DNA of 42,175 bases. Origin: a virus. Made by a program: the position numbers and the translations under genes. Location of the stretch: the IMG/VR virus record IMGVR_UViG_3300036398_003854, positions 1 to 42,175 of that record. The stretch is one strand, 5' to 3'. Under the pieces are notes generated by a model, which worked only from the letters and a program-made list of their open reading frames with translations, did not search any database and was not told where the DNA came from. Positions 34,201 through 42,165 of this stretch are shown here, piece after piece (within the stretch, counting starts at the first letter, position 1; each line of letters starts with the position of its first letter).

Positions 34201-35022
34201 AAAAGCTGAAGCTATTTCATCTGCACTAGATCCTGATGCAGCATCTAAAGAAGCTAACATGTCAGCAATTCGTTGTCCAGCTCTAGAACCATCACTCTCT
34301 AATATCTTAAAAGAATTTGCTATTGCAGTAATATATTCTGCGGTATCTGAAGCATTAGCTCCAGTAATATTAGATAGTTGTATTGAGCTAGCTGCTAGAC
34401 TTTGAGCATAGTCCGCTGCTAATCCACCTTGTTGTAAGAATGTTAAAGAGGCGTCTGCAAAAGCTTTTCCAGTTACACCAAGAGCCTTTCCTGCGTCATT
34501 AGCATATCTAGCAAAGATCTCCATGCTTTGTGCACTTCTATCAGTTACTATTCCAATACGAGTCATTACTTTATCAAGCTGAATAAATTGTTGTACTGTA
34601 CTAGCTAATCCTGCCATAGCAGCAAAAGAAAGGGAATATAAAGGAGCCTCTAAAAATGATTGTCCTAAGGCCCTTTGGGTTCTCATTCCTATTGTATTTC
34701 TACGATCCTGAGTGCCAGTATTATATTTCCGCAAACTATCTTGAATCTTCTGCTCTTTAGTAAGCTTTTGTGTTGCTTGGGTGGTATTGTTAATTTCTTT
34801 TGTTAGTCTCTCTTGTTCTTTTCTTGCGGCAACAATGGAAGATTGAACGATTTGATATCTTTGTTTCAAATCAGAAAGTCTTTTTGCATCAGTATTTGCT
34901 ATAGGACCTTTTTCTATTTTTGATATCTCTCTATTAATTTTTCGTAATTCAGCCTCTGATCGTTTAAGCTCTTCATTATTTGTATTAAACTTTATTTGTA
35001 CATTATGTTTTACGTTAGCCAC
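31207..35022 (-). CDS. Tail tape measure protein
   Basis: 1271 residues, the longest gene of the late arm. It sets tail length and is ejected with the DNA. The N-terminus is a charged coiled coil (about 10-110). A TP901-type tape measure core follows (about 125-470), with repeated Ala-rich helices such as GKAFADASLTFLQQGG and AGFSAEEAAAMIA. Gly/Ala-rich hydrophobic stretches lie around residues 475-520 and 590-655, and long coiled coils follow to the end. At the usual 0.15 nm per residue the tail would be roughly 190 nm, an inference. Start ATG 35022, SD AAAGGAGG. The tail tube and chaperone candidates precede it. Confidence 0.9.
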   Translation of the reverse strand: MANVKHNVQIKFNTNNEELKRSEAELRKINREISKIEKGPIANTDAKRLSDLKQRYQIVQSSIVAARKEQERLTKEINNTTQATQKLTKEQKIQDSLRKYNTGTQDRRNTIGMRTQRALGQSFLEAPLYSLSFAAMAGLASTVQQFIQLDKVMTRIGIVTDRSAQSMEIFARYANDAGKALGVTGKAFADASLTFLQQGGLAADYAQSLAASSIQLSNITGANASDTAEYITAIANSFKILESDGSRAGQRIADMLASLDAASGSSADEIASAFKRSASSFAAAGFSAEEAAAMIATVSETTRQSAEMVGTGFKTLIGNLAEVKYSAEDFGNITNQLQKVAQQFNLTFELIDRNTGQMKSVPVMLEEIAVLYNSTSDVAAKNALIEAVAGKEQRDRFIALITNQDRYNQLLQEAESSSGAAERANARYLDSIGAKIEQLSNEWENFTLNIIETKAFKDLLDTTTALISNLNNMIESGYGFARVVALIANNLAPITAMSLLGGSSLAGAIGTKITGIGGITGADQSIAQRQRIGVGRGGGFLGQLLGGGAAAVLPSGLADRRTELLGKQTLTDIEEGELSSINKQALRGQAGRAAIGVGVGSFAALGQILNVATQQNLTNMEKFTGSMAALAPAIGSAFGPIGTLVGSLVGLGIQFVSVDKNAAAFREELSRLNTTANESISTSLKQIEELLDTVSDSNIDKTTQAYRDAANRLAELLPALSLGQDEYGNAILDTTEAMKEYIELKKEELQLEKDILALQIQGKITAAQEIGPETSVGFIDRMRSFGSILGQGFLPGIFEYKAAQEYLSPEEKKLDEIKRRQYDAQITRMTKQAVEGVISTEKRGETLELSTGESFNIESAQQAGFRSLVEKNEAVKKAFESLKYIVDETERTDATEAFYKQFSYLFLTTGMDIMRARKPGEVDNDQVDTETDADLLAKQRMDALKSISDAYQIQQKILENTIDAHEQIIEKASLEADIQDRINNSTDETYKTNLKQLQLKIRDATLTRQSIDQYKLQIGLLEGLSSRTQTQMVLQRSSGGGFRFARQIGQETDKSKAITAAAEYESKTVSSYSDLVNQIYTLDQQIAQVESEGGDSSRLKSLRSSLISQRDALKPEIEKAKTISALAAKGNVGLAAQLTAGSISLSQVQGALSAQEIKNIKESSLNATAGVISSQNALIQSNTLLGNSIEELTDKIKVNPNASGILPPGVTAANLNIQPNSTANSQAQNPTNITINNLNLPGIVDSYAFMTWTQGLSNNASQYASSTKSYP

Positions 35023-35043
35023 ATAAATCCTCCTTTAATCTTA

Positions 35044-36135
35044 TTATTGTGAAGATCTGACTGTTATTGTTCCTGTAAGATTTTCAAAATTTCCATTTGT
35101 TTTATTTACAATAGCATAAGGTAAAGCAAGAGTTCCATCTGCATATTTTTCGAATCTTTCAAATAAAAATTCTGAATTAGCAACTAAATTATTATTAGGA
35201 CCCTTTTTTATTTCTAGAAATATTAAAGCTCGATTATATGCGCCACCAAGAGCAATATCAGAAAGTATTGCAGCTAATATTCTTCTATTTATAAAATTCT
35301 CAGATGATTTATTAATATCTATACTATAAGCTAAAGATTTTAATAACGTATGAAACCTAGTAAGATTAGCACCTGTTGTTTGAATTGGAATACTATCTCC
35401 TAATTTATATGTTGCATTAGATAAATATGCTTTAATACTAATACCAAGAGTGGCCGTGTTTCCATTTATAACTGTAGAAATTTGAGCATCTCTTTTTGAT
35501 GTACGAGAAGATATATTTTGACCCTCTGTTAAAGATCCTTTTCTTTTTGATACACCAATGCCCCTAGGTCCTTTAGTAGGGGAAAGACTTGAAGTTAAAT
35601 TATTTAAATTAACAGTTAAGTCATTAAATGCATTTTCGCTTATAGCTTCTGTAACTGAAGAAAATATATTACTTAAAGAACCTCTAAGAGCACCAAGTCT
35701 TTTTTCTTCTTCTCTATTATTTTTATTAACAACTGCAACTAAATGATTTTCTAAAGAGCCTGGAGTTTTATATTTATCTTGTATATCTAAATCTTTTAAT
35801 GCATCGAAAAAATCTACAACCTGTTTAGAATTTTTATTAATAGCAGATGATATTGATGCTCTATCTATATTACCATCTATATTTTTTAATCCTTCTACAA
35901 CCTCGAGATAACCAGCACCAATTGGATCAAGCAGAATATTTATCCGAGTATTCATGTCACTAATAAATTTCTCTATAGTTTTTTTATTTACCCCTGGCAT
36001 TTTAGCCTTAGTTTCTTTCTTTACATCTCTAGCTAATGCATCATATATTTTTTCTATTTTTGTACTATTTATATTTTTTTCTTGTATCATATTTTGTCCA
36101 ATAACTTTGGCATAGTATAGTCTTTCTGTAAACAA
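35044..36135 (-). CDS. Unknown protein upstream of the tape measure
   Basis: About 363 residues; no family recognised. It is helical and basic at the N-terminus (KIEKIYDALARDVKKETKAKMPGV trimmed here to its pattern), with a lysine/serine-rich middle and a strand-rich C-terminal third (NGNTATLGISIKAYL, ALIFLEIKKGP). The start is uncertain. The frame opens at TTG 36159, but AAAGGAAG lies downstream of that codon, so TTG 36135 is the better candidate (GTG 36144 is too close to the SD). The position between chaperone and tape measure suggests a tail assembly or virion role. It lies just after a terminator with no visible promoter. Confidence 0.6.
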   Translation of the reverse strand: MFTERLYYAKVIGQNMIQEKNINSTKIEKIYDALARDVKKETKAKMPGVNKKTIEKFISDMNTRINILLDPIGAGYLEVVEGLKNIDGNIDRASISSAINKNSKQVVDFFDALKDLDIQDKYKTPGSLENHLVAVVNKNNREEEKRLGALRGSLSNIFSSVTEAISENAFNDLTVNLNNLTSSLSPTKGPRGIGVSKRKGSLTEGQNISSRTSKRDAQISTVINGNTATLGISIKAYLSNATYKLGDSIPIQTTGANLTRFHTLLKSLAYSIDINKSSENFINRRILAAILSDIALGGAYNRALIFLEIKKGPNNNLVANSEFLFERFEKYADGTLALPYAIVNKTNGNFENLTGTITVRSSQ

Positions 36136-36161
36136 TAAAAACACTTCCTTTCTTTCCAAAT

Positions 36162-36192
36162 AAAAAAACCCTCTTGTTATTTAAACAAGAGG
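36162..36192 (-). terminator. Intrinsic terminator after the chaperone candidate
   Basis: A 9-bp perfect stem (36170-36178 with 36184-36192), a 5-base loop, then seven T on the minus strand. Transcription must pass it to reach the tape measure gene. Confidence 0.9.
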
Positions 36193-36210
36193 ATAATTAA
36201 ATTACTATAT

Positions 36211-36651
36211 TTAGCTAGTTTTTTGTTCAGTAATGCCACTTAACATAGTCATACCTTTTGCATATGACTGATTATATAGATTCAAATTATTTTTAGCTCT
36301 TTCTGCAACACTAAAAATAAAATCATATTCTGAAGGTTTGATTGCTCTTATAATAGATTCTAGGATTCCAGTAGAATTAAGCTCATCAAAAATTCTAAAA
36401 ATATCAGCAATATCTTCTTCGTCAAATTTTATATTAGTATAGTTTTCAACAATAAACGTATGAAGATATGCATCCATTAAAGTTTCACTGACACAACCAT
36501 TAATTACAGAGCCAGTTGTAGCAAGCTCAATTATATTTGCTTTAACATCCACTGGAAGATATTGTTTTACTTCTACTTGAATCCCATTAATATCAACTAA
36601 CTTTACAGAGTCATCTGTCTTTAAATTTAAATCTTTATATAATACGAACAT
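36211..36651 (-). CDS. Tail assembly chaperone candidate, 146 residues
   Basis: Mostly helical acidic protein (KANIIELATTGSVING, DEEDIADIFRIFDEL) in the place where tailed phages encode the small chaperone that coats the tape measure, between the tail tube and tape measure genes. Sequence identity to a named family is not clear to me. No canonical slippery heptamer is in the correct phase near its end, and a terminator follows, so the usual chaperone frameshift is not evident. It is the first gene after a consensus extended -10 promoter. ATG 36651 has SD AAAGGAG about 10 bases upstream. Confidence 0.55.
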   Translation of the reverse strand: MFVLYKDLNLKTDDSVKLVDINGIQVEVKQYLPVDVKANIIELATTGSVINGCVSETLMDAYLHTFIVENYTNIKFDEEDIADIFRIFDELNSTGILESIIRAIKPSEYDFIFSVAERAKNNLNLYNQSYAKGMTMLSGITEQKTS

Positions 36652-36675
36652 AGTTTAAATCGCTCCTTTTTTTCT

Positions 36676-36704
36676 ATTATATCATATTTTTTATATTTTG
36701 TCAA
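36676..36704 (-). promoter_or_regulatory. Consensus late promoter TTGACA-17-TATAAT (minus strand)
   Basis: On the minus strand, TTGACA is at 36704-36699, the spacer is 17 bases, and TATAAT is at 36681-36676 with TGA before it (extended -10). It is the only consensus promoter seen for the 17.5 kb from here to 19076. Confidence 0.92.
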
Positions 36705-36705
36705 T

Positions 36706-36730
36706 AAAAAAAGCCTCCCGAAGGAGGCCT
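36706..36730 (-). terminator. Intrinsic terminator with UUCG loop after the tail tube gene
   Basis: GCCTCC and GGAGGC (36713-36718 with 36723-36728) close a UUCG tetraloop on the minus strand, followed by seven T that run into the next -35 box. Confidence 0.92.
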
Positions 36731-36734
36731 TTTA

Positions 36735-37565
36735 TTAGATTACACTTGTACTCGAATCAGAGATATCTAAAGTAAAGATTACTGATTTTGCTGTATCGAA
36801 TCTAGTGTATGATGGGAAAGCATCCATCATAAATGTAAATGTAGAAGGATCTCCTGTTGGAGCCATTGTAAATGTAAAGTTAGATTGAACTTTTGCTTTT
36901 GGAATTGTAAATTGAGCTGGATAGTCTTTACCATCAGTACCACGGAAAAGAGTGTTAGCTTCAATGTAGTAGTATCCAGCAAATTTTTCTGCAGTAACTT
37001 CTAGCTGCTTACCAGTTTGAGCACTATAGAAGTCAACTAAAACTTCTGAAGGAGTTGCACTTGCACCAGAAACTATAATTGTAAATGTTGAAGTTCCAGA
37101 AGCGCTAACAGCACCACTAACTAAACCTGTAATGTCTCCTTGGCCATCAAGAGCTAGGATTTTAACTAATGAACTTGAAGTTAAAGGAGCTCCATTGATA
37201 TTTGTTAAAGTAATAGTTGCTGTTGTACCAGAATAAACAGGAACTGCTTTTTCTGTTAAGTGAATATTTACAGTTTGACTGGTAGCTAGATCTGCTCCAG
37301 ATAATGCTGCAAAAGTAGTAGGAGAAATTAGAGCGTCTTCAAACATGAATGTTACTGTCTTATCTCCATCCCATGCTAATAGTCTAGGATTACCACGACC
37401 ACCTTGTGCATATACTGTTGCTACTGCTGATTCTACTGTTGAAGTTTTTGCAGAATCAAAGAAAAGAATTGGATCGTACTGGTCATAAGTAATTCCACCT
37501 AACTGTTGACCTGTTGCTGTTGCTTTGAAAACTACATCAGTTATCTCACGAACACCAAATTTCAT
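36735..37565 (-). CDS. Major tail tube protein
   Basis: 276 residues from ATG 37565 (SD AGGAGG; the frame opens earlier at 37601 without an SD). The N-terminal half (FGVREITDVVFKA, ILFFDSAKTSTVE, VYAQGGRGNPRLLAWDG, then FEDALISP) matches the major tail proteins that polymerise into the tube in phages of Gram-positive hosts. An Ig-like beta insertion (about residues 115-195, TATITLTNINGAPL) is of the type displayed on the tube surface. It is the last gene before a strong UUCG terminator, as expected for an abundant product of its operon. Confidence 0.8.
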   Translation of the reverse strand: MKFGVREITDVVFKATATGQQLGGITYDQYDPILFFDSAKTSTVESAVATVYAQGGRGNPRLLAWDGDKTVTFMFEDALISPTTFAALSGADLATSQTVNIHLTEKAVPVYSGTTATITLTNINGAPLTSSSLVKILALDGQGDITGLVSGAVSASGTSTFTIIVSGASATPSEVLVDFYSAQTGKQLEVTAEKFAGYYYIEANTLFRGTDGKDYPAQFTIPKAKVQSNFTFTMAPTGDPSTFTFMMDAFPSYTRFDTAKSVIFTLDISDSSTSVI

Positions 37566-37578
37566 TGTTTTATTCCTC

Positions 37579-38295
37579 CTATATTTGTTTTGTCCAATCA
37601 ACTAAGTTAACATCTTTAGCACCTTGCATTAAGGCTTTAATCTGTAACTCATATTCAGTGTATAAATTAAATCTTTTTAATATGTTATATATCTGAAAGA
37701 TTGTCATATTTAGACACTCTGATATATTTAAAGATTTGCTTCCAATAACTAAAATTGAAATAATATTTGAAAAAACACTGCCATGAGATTTCGGCTCATT
37801 TTTAGAAATCTTTTCTTTTCTTTTATTTAATTTATCTGCTATTTTTTTAGCAGCTTCATTAGCAGGATTGTATTCATTTGATTCTACACTAGAAAAATCT
37901 AAACAAAATATCTGCTTATAGGTCTCTTTTATAATCAAAAATTTTGGCTCATCAATTATACATTCATGACCCACGAACTTTAAGAGAATAAAGCTTTCAT
38001 AAAAACTAATTTTTTCTAAGTCTTGAATTGTTAGTATTAAAATATCAGAAACTTTTTTTTGTATATCTACATTTTGACTAATCATAAGCATGAAAAGATC
38101 AAAGTCAGATATATCTTGTTGTATAGACAATTTATCTTTAGAAATTAAAAAATAAGATAGGCCTGAGTAAAAATCTGATTCTCCAATATAAGAAATATCT
38201 TTTAGTGTTGGTTGTAATATACACAAATCTAGATTTTCAAAAACAAGAGGTGCTCCACTCATCAGTTTTAAATTATCAATCTTATTGTAGCTCAT
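37579..38295 (-). CDS. Phage tail-module protein upstream of the tail tube, possible chaperone
   Basis: About 238 residues. The C-terminal pattern LNISECLNMTIFQIYNILKR then EYELQIKALMQGAKDVNLVDW is one I recall from helical proteins in the tail module of Firmicute phages, sometimes annotated as tail assembly chaperone. A lysine-rich segment lies around residue 150-170. The start chosen is ATG 38295 (an in-frame GTG is at 38301). No clear SD is seen, and the gene overlaps the end of the preceding one, so coupling is likely. No enzymatic motif is seen. Confidence 0.6.
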   Translation of the reverse strand: MSYNKIDNLKLMSGAPLVFENLDLCILQPTLKDISYIGESDFYSGLSYFLISKDKLSIQQDISDFDLFMLMISQNVDIQKKVSDILILTIQDLEKISFYESFILLKFVGHECIIDEPKFLIIKETYKQIFCLDFSSVESNEYNPANEAAKKIADKLNKRKEKISKNEPKSHGSVFSNIISILVIGSKSLNISECLNMTIFQIYNILKRFNLYTEYELQIKALMQGAKDVNLVDWTKQI

Positions 38296-38812
38296 AGACA
38301 CTATAATATAGGCTATAGCCCATCAAATCTTCATTTATAACAAGTTGATTAGCACTTACAAAATTAATCGGGCCAAGTGAGTGAAGCTTAGACATATTAA
38401 ACATTGCATCTAACTCTTGCATTATTTTAAAGGGTCTTAACATATAGTCGTCCATTACCCAATTGTCGCTATGACATAAAATATCAAAACTTAAAATAAA
38501 AGACTTAAATCTTGTATCATCTGATTCACCAGGAGTAAATCTATCCATCTGAATCACAATATAATTTTTAACTTCAATATCTTTAGGTAGTCTCGGTACG
38601 ATTTTAATATAATCACCAATTAAAGCTACTTTTTGAGCATTTGTTAAATTTGGTTTTGCTGAAACATTGGAATCATTATAATACAATAATTTTACTAGGG
38701 TATCATTTGTTAGCATTTTATCTAGGACTCTTTTTAAATCATACCCTATGTCTGTAAAATTTAATCTAGGTATTAGTGAACCATTAGATCCATCAGCTTT
38801 ATAGATACTCAT
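38282..38812 (-). CDS. Tail terminator/connector candidate, 176 residues
   Basis: Alpha/beta protein. The pattern of an N-terminal helix with LVKLLYYN, a central strand pair (YIVIQMDRF, KSFILSFDILCH) and a helix ending in a short strand resembles tail terminator or head-tail joining proteins that cap the tail tube. This is fold-level reasoning, not a sequence match. Its place between connector-type genes and the tail tube fits. Start ATG 38812, SD GGAGG. Confidence 0.5.
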   Translation of the reverse strand: MSIYKADGSNGSLIPRLNFTDIGYDLKRVLDKMLTNDTLVKLLYYNDSNVSAKPNLTNAQKVALIGDYIKIVPRLPKDIEVKNYIVIQMDRFTPGESDDTRFKSFILSFDILCHSDNWVMDDYMLRPFKIMQELDAMFNMSKLHSLGPINFVSANQLVINEDLMGYSLYYSVYELQ

Positions 38813-38827
38813 ATTATCCTCCTTGCT

Positions 38828-40147
38828 TTACAGATTTCCCAATACTAAATTTTGAAATTGTACTATTGCATAATCTGTATTATCCGCTATTTGATTTCCT
38901 GTATCATCAATACTAGGATCTTGATAATCTTCTTGAAGTGCAAGTCTTAATATTTTTGTATTTTCCATGTTTCCAATAACAAAAATTTTCCAAGCTTTAT
39001 TATTTAATAATATTCGATTATATCTGATTAAATATTCAACACCAGGTAAGTTTCCTAAAAATAATTCTATTGTATCTTGTCCTGGATCAATTGCCATTCC
39101 TTCAATCTTTTTAAATCCACTTTCTCTTTCACCAGGTCCATTTACTACTACCCATTGAGAATATGTGGTGCCATTATATTGCCACTTTAATAACCATGTG
39201 CATATTCTCATAACGCCAGAAAAATATGCTTTCTGTGTATAATTTTGACCCATAATTAAATACTTTTCACCAGTTCTAATCCAATCAATAGTTTGGCCTA
39301 CTTGAGTGGCAGAAGAAAGAGGAAGAGCAATATTTTTATCATCTTTATTCCAGTCCACTTCGCCATTCTCAGTTATTAAAGCCAATCTAATAGCTTGAGT
39401 AGGATCTTCAATAATCTTGACTTCTTCAGAATTAGGAGAAGCTGCTAGAGCTGATTCAAAAGATTGTGCCATTTGATTAATACTATCTGTTGCTGGATTT
39501 CCAGTTAATCCAGAAGCTACAACTTTTCTTTTGAAAAGATTAAAACATTCATATACAGTATTTGTAAGAACTGTTTGATTTGGCTGAAAATAAAGAAACT
39601 GATTAGCTTCAATCGTGTTTAAAAAAGGAGAGGAAATAGTTATAATTCTGCTTGTTGTATTTACTGCAGATACTGTGGCTCCTGCCGCTATACCTGTTCC
39701 AAATACTACTCTTCCTACTGCGATATCGCTAACATCTGATAGCATTACTCGATTTTGACCTGAAAAGAAAATAGTTGAACTGGCGGTTGTTGCCGTTCCT
39801 ATTACAGAAGCTGACCACTGAACTATTGCTGTCGAACCAGTATAACTAGCCGAAGATATAGTAAAAGTTCCATTATATCCAGTAGTAGTTCCAACTCCTG
39901 TTAATGTAACTTGACTGCTGACTGGAAAGGGAATAGCTGACTGATTATTTAGGGTGACAGTAACTTGGCTTCCATTTCCAGAAATTGAAGTTGGAACCAG
40001 TACTGTAGAAATAGATACTGTTTTTGCAATACCAAATGGAGTGGTTTGCTTATATAATCTATCATTTATTAAGCTAATATTATCATTAATACAGTTTAAA
40101 TCATTTGTTGTAGAGGCAGTAGTCAATATAGGCTCACTCCAATCCAT
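38828..40147 (-). CDS. Head-tail region structural protein with two inserted beta modules
   Basis: 439 residues. Two short inserts lie between a short N-terminus and the main domain: residues 55-127 (TGYNGTFTISSAS, then WSASVIGTAT) and 131-188 (FGTGIAAGATVSAVNTTS). Both recur in tail proteins 15 kb away. The remaining C-terminal 240 residues (ITENGEVDWNKDDKN, YLIMGQNYTQKAYFSG, VEYLIRYNRILLNN) form a conserved phage structural domain whose place in the virion I cannot name. The start ATG 40147 overlaps the previous gene by 14 bases. Confidence 0.6.
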   Translation of the reverse strand: MDWSEPILTTASTTNDLNCINDNISLINDRLYKQTTPFGIAKTVSISTVLVPTSISGNGSQVTVTLNNQSAIPFPVSSQVTLTGVGTTTGYNGTFTISSASYTGSTAIVQWSASVIGTATTASSTIFFSGQNRVMLSDVSDIAVGRVVFGTGIAAGATVSAVNTTSRIITISSPFLNTIEANQFLYFQPNQTVLTNTVYECFNLFKRKVVASGLTGNPATDSINQMAQSFESALAASPNSEEVKIIEDPTQAIRLALITENGEVDWNKDDKNIALPLSSATQVGQTIDWIRTGEKYLIMGQNYTQKAYFSGVMRICTWLLKWQYNGTTYSQWVVVNGPGERESGFKKIEGMAIDPGQDTIELFLGNLPGVEYLIRYNRILLNNKAWKIFVIGNMENTKILRLALQEDYQDPSIDDTGNQIADNTDYAIVQFQNLVLGNL

Positions 40148-40424
40148 CTAGTATTGAAAGAGTTTCAAAAATTGTTTTTCTATAGACCATAAAATCTTGT
40201 ATTTGGTGAAGAGCTTCTAGCTTAGACATTATAGTTATTAATTTAACTTCATTACCAAGAGAATAAAATCCTCCAAGCTCAAGTAAAATTGTATCTAAAT
40301 GCTTCTCCCACTCAAGGCCCTCTTCTCTAAGAGGAAGAAGTTTAAATACATCATTCTTAATTTTTCTTATATATCTAATATAGTCTTCTTTTGATACTTG
40401 CTTATTGTGCTTTAGAACTATCAT
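40134..40424 (-). CDS. Unknown small helical protein, 96 residues
   Basis: No family recognised. It is almost wholly helical and charged (SKEDYIRYIRKIKNDVFKLL, LITIMSKLEALHQIQDFM). The start ATG 40424 overlaps the preceding stop (ATGA), and the 3' end overlaps the next gene, so it belongs to the connector operon. Its size and place would suit a small connector or assembly factor. Confidence 0.65.
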   Translation of the reverse strand: MIVLKHNKQVSKEDYIRYIRKIKNDVFKLLPLREEGLEWEKHLDTILLELGGFYSLGNEVKLITIMSKLEALHQIQDFMVYRKTIFETLSILDGLE

Positions 40425-41434
40425 ATTACAACATCTCTTGGATTAATAAGGGGGCCTGCTCCTCCAAGACCTGAAAGATATCCTTCTGTAAATGGATCAC
40501 CTGGAGAATAACCTCCATATATAGCACTTAAACCTTCTGTCCACCAAGCTCCACCAATAATAGGAGAGCCATAAAGCCAACCAGTTCCACTATAAGCAAG
40601 CTTCCATCTCTCAGTGATTGAAGATAAGCCGAGCACTGCGTAGTTAGGAACTATTTGTCCACTAGTTGTAAGGGTTCTACGCTGATACATTCTTTGCATT
40701 TTACGATTGTCATATTCAAGTTGTTTCTTTGTTGCTAATAATTTATCAATATGATTAGCTTGAGAAGTTAGTTGAAAATCTTTAGAAGAGTATTTCATTC
40801 TAGTTAAATTTACTGTTAATATTTGTCTTGATATCCACTCTAGCGTCATTAGGTCGCATAAAATATTAACTTCTTCTAGTGTTAAATCACTAAAATATTT
40901 TCCATAAGAAATTACTGATCCATCAGATCCTACTTGTCCTATTGCTTGAGTTGAAAAATCATAAAGTTTAAACTTTGGAAATTCAAATCTAGGAATTGCA
41001 TTTAATAATATAGCTTCTAAATTTTTAAAAGTATCTTCTAGTGTCCATTCTAAGTATAAATCATCTGTTATTCTCGATAAAAATTTACAATAAATTACAA
41101 AGAATGGAGTGCCAGGATCTCTCACATAGGCACTCTCGGTAATTACCAGTTGACCACTATCACTAGCTGTAACACTCCACTGCTTAGCATTAGAAGAAAC
41201 AAACCATAGTGGTACATATATTGGACTACTAGTATATTCTTTATCTACTAATTCTACATTTCCTGCCGCAGTAAGTCTTAGTGTATATTTTTCACTCAAC
41301 TGAATACTGTATATTCCTATGGCATTAGGATCTAAATTTTGAGCAATCACCATTGTACCAGTATTATTTACTGAGATATTATATACTGTTCTAGCTGTAT
41401 CTGGGGCAATAAGATTCAAGCTACTAACAATCAT
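40421..41434 (-). CDS. Neck/connector-type structural protein, 337 residues
   Basis: Virion-type protein with a beta-rich N-terminal half (NTGTMVIAQNLDPNAIGIYS) and a helical segment (LEEVNILCDLMTLEWISRQI, then MKYSSKDFQLTSQANHIDKL) that I recall from phage structural proteins near the neck. The C-terminus is Gly/Pro-rich (GLGGAGPLINPRDVV). The exact role is not known. Start ATG 41434, SD AAAGGGGG; second gene after the late promoter at the right edge. Confidence 0.55.
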   Translation of the reverse strand: MIVSSLNLIAPDTARTVYNISVNNTGTMVIAQNLDPNAIGIYSIQLSEKYTLRLTAAGNVELVDKEYTSSPIYVPLWFVSSNAKQWSVTASDSGQLVITESAYVRDPGTPFFVIYCKFLSRITDDLYLEWTLEDTFKNLEAILLNAIPRFEFPKFKLYDFSTQAIGQVGSDGSVISYGKYFSDLTLEEVNILCDLMTLEWISRQILTVNLTRMKYSSKDFQLTSQANHIDKLLATKKQLEYDNRKMQRMYQRRTLTTSGQIVPNYAVLGLSSITERWKLAYSGTGWLYGSPIIGGAWWTEGLSAIYGGYSPGDPFTEGYLSGLGGAGPLINPRDVVI

Positions 41435-41447
41435 TTGAATCCCCCTT

Positions 41448-42068
41448 TTATTCTGTAGCTACTTGATTCAGTGGCTCAGATGGCTTTAAAGGCTGAGTCT
41501 TTCTCTCTTTCTTTTTTACAACTTCTTCTTCGGCTACTGTAGTGCTAGCTCTGCGTTTACCTGGTTTAGCTTGTGTATCGTCTTCTCTCTCAAGACCATC
41601 TCTTAACTCTAAAATATTCATTGTGAATAATCTATTAAAGAAATTAATTTTATCAGAAGAATCTACATGTACAATTGCAAAATGCTTAATCATACTTGCT
41701 AAGCCTAATGGGCCAAACTCTAAAGCATCTAAAATCTGCTCCTTAGAACCCTCAATAACAAGTTTTTTAGCATCTTCTTCTGTGTATAAATATTCTGGAT
41801 CTACTGGTAACCCGATAGCCTGTCTTACTTTATTATCTCTAATTTGTAAGTTATTTACAAGTAAATACATGCCACCAGGATGATTTGCTAATTGATAAAT
41901 TTCATGAAATGTTAAAATTTTTAATTCACCAGGATTAAATGTTCTAGAAACCTTTGGATCTTGTAGTTCATAATGAACTCGACCGCCTCCAATAGCCCAA
42001 ACCTTAACCTCCATAGCTCCCGTAACTTCTGTGCCTAAAAATTCATATGGATCTTTTTTAATACTCAC
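41448..42068 (-). CDS. Unknown protein at the head of the right-hand late operon, 206 residues
   Basis: No family recognised. It has a mixed N-terminal domain (AMEVKVWAIGGGRVHYELQD, then ILTFHEIYQLANHPGG), a helical middle and a long basic/disordered C-terminal tail (KKKERKTQPLKP). The start is GTG 42068 with SD AAGGAGG. It is the first gene after a consensus promoter and just downstream of a terminator that probably ends the capsid operon. A virion or assembly role is inferred from place only. Confidence 0.65.
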   Translation of the reverse strand: MSIKKDPYEFLGTEVTGAMEVKVWAIGGGRVHYELQDPKVSRTFNPGELKILTFHEIYQLANHPGGMYLLVNNLQIRDNKVRQAIGLPVDPEYLYTEEDAKKLVIEGSKEQILDALEFGPLGLASMIKHFAIVHVDSSDKINFFNRLFTMNILELRDGLEREDDTQAKPGKRRASTTVAEEEVVKKKERKTQPLKPSEPLNQVATE

Positions 42069-42099
42069 TATATTTCCTCCTTATATATCCTTTAAGTCT

Positions 42100-42128
42100 A
42101 TTATATCATATTTATCTAAATTTGTCAA
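42100..42128 (-). promoter_or_regulatory. Consensus late promoter TTGACA-17-TATAAT (minus strand)
   Basis: On the minus strand, TTGACA is at 42128-42123, the spacer is 17 bases, and TATAAT is at 42105-42100 with TGA before it. It drives the connector-to-tail-tube operon. Confidence 0.92.
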
Positions 42129-42165
42129 TAAAAAAAAGGGAGGGGAGCGAAAGCTCCTCACTCCC
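42129..42165 (-). terminator. Intrinsic terminator at the right edge
   Basis: A two-part stem (42138-42142 with 42161-42165, and 42144-42148 with 42153-42157) around a GAAA loop on the plus strand (TTTC on the minus), followed by a long T-tract on the minus strand that runs into the next -35 box. It ends an operon lying outside the window. Confidence 0.85.

Noticed and set aside
36211-36240. Chaperone-type frameshift at the end of the 146-residue gene (run of six A)
   Set aside because: The A-run is not in the X XXY YYZ phase, and a terminator lies between it and the next frame.
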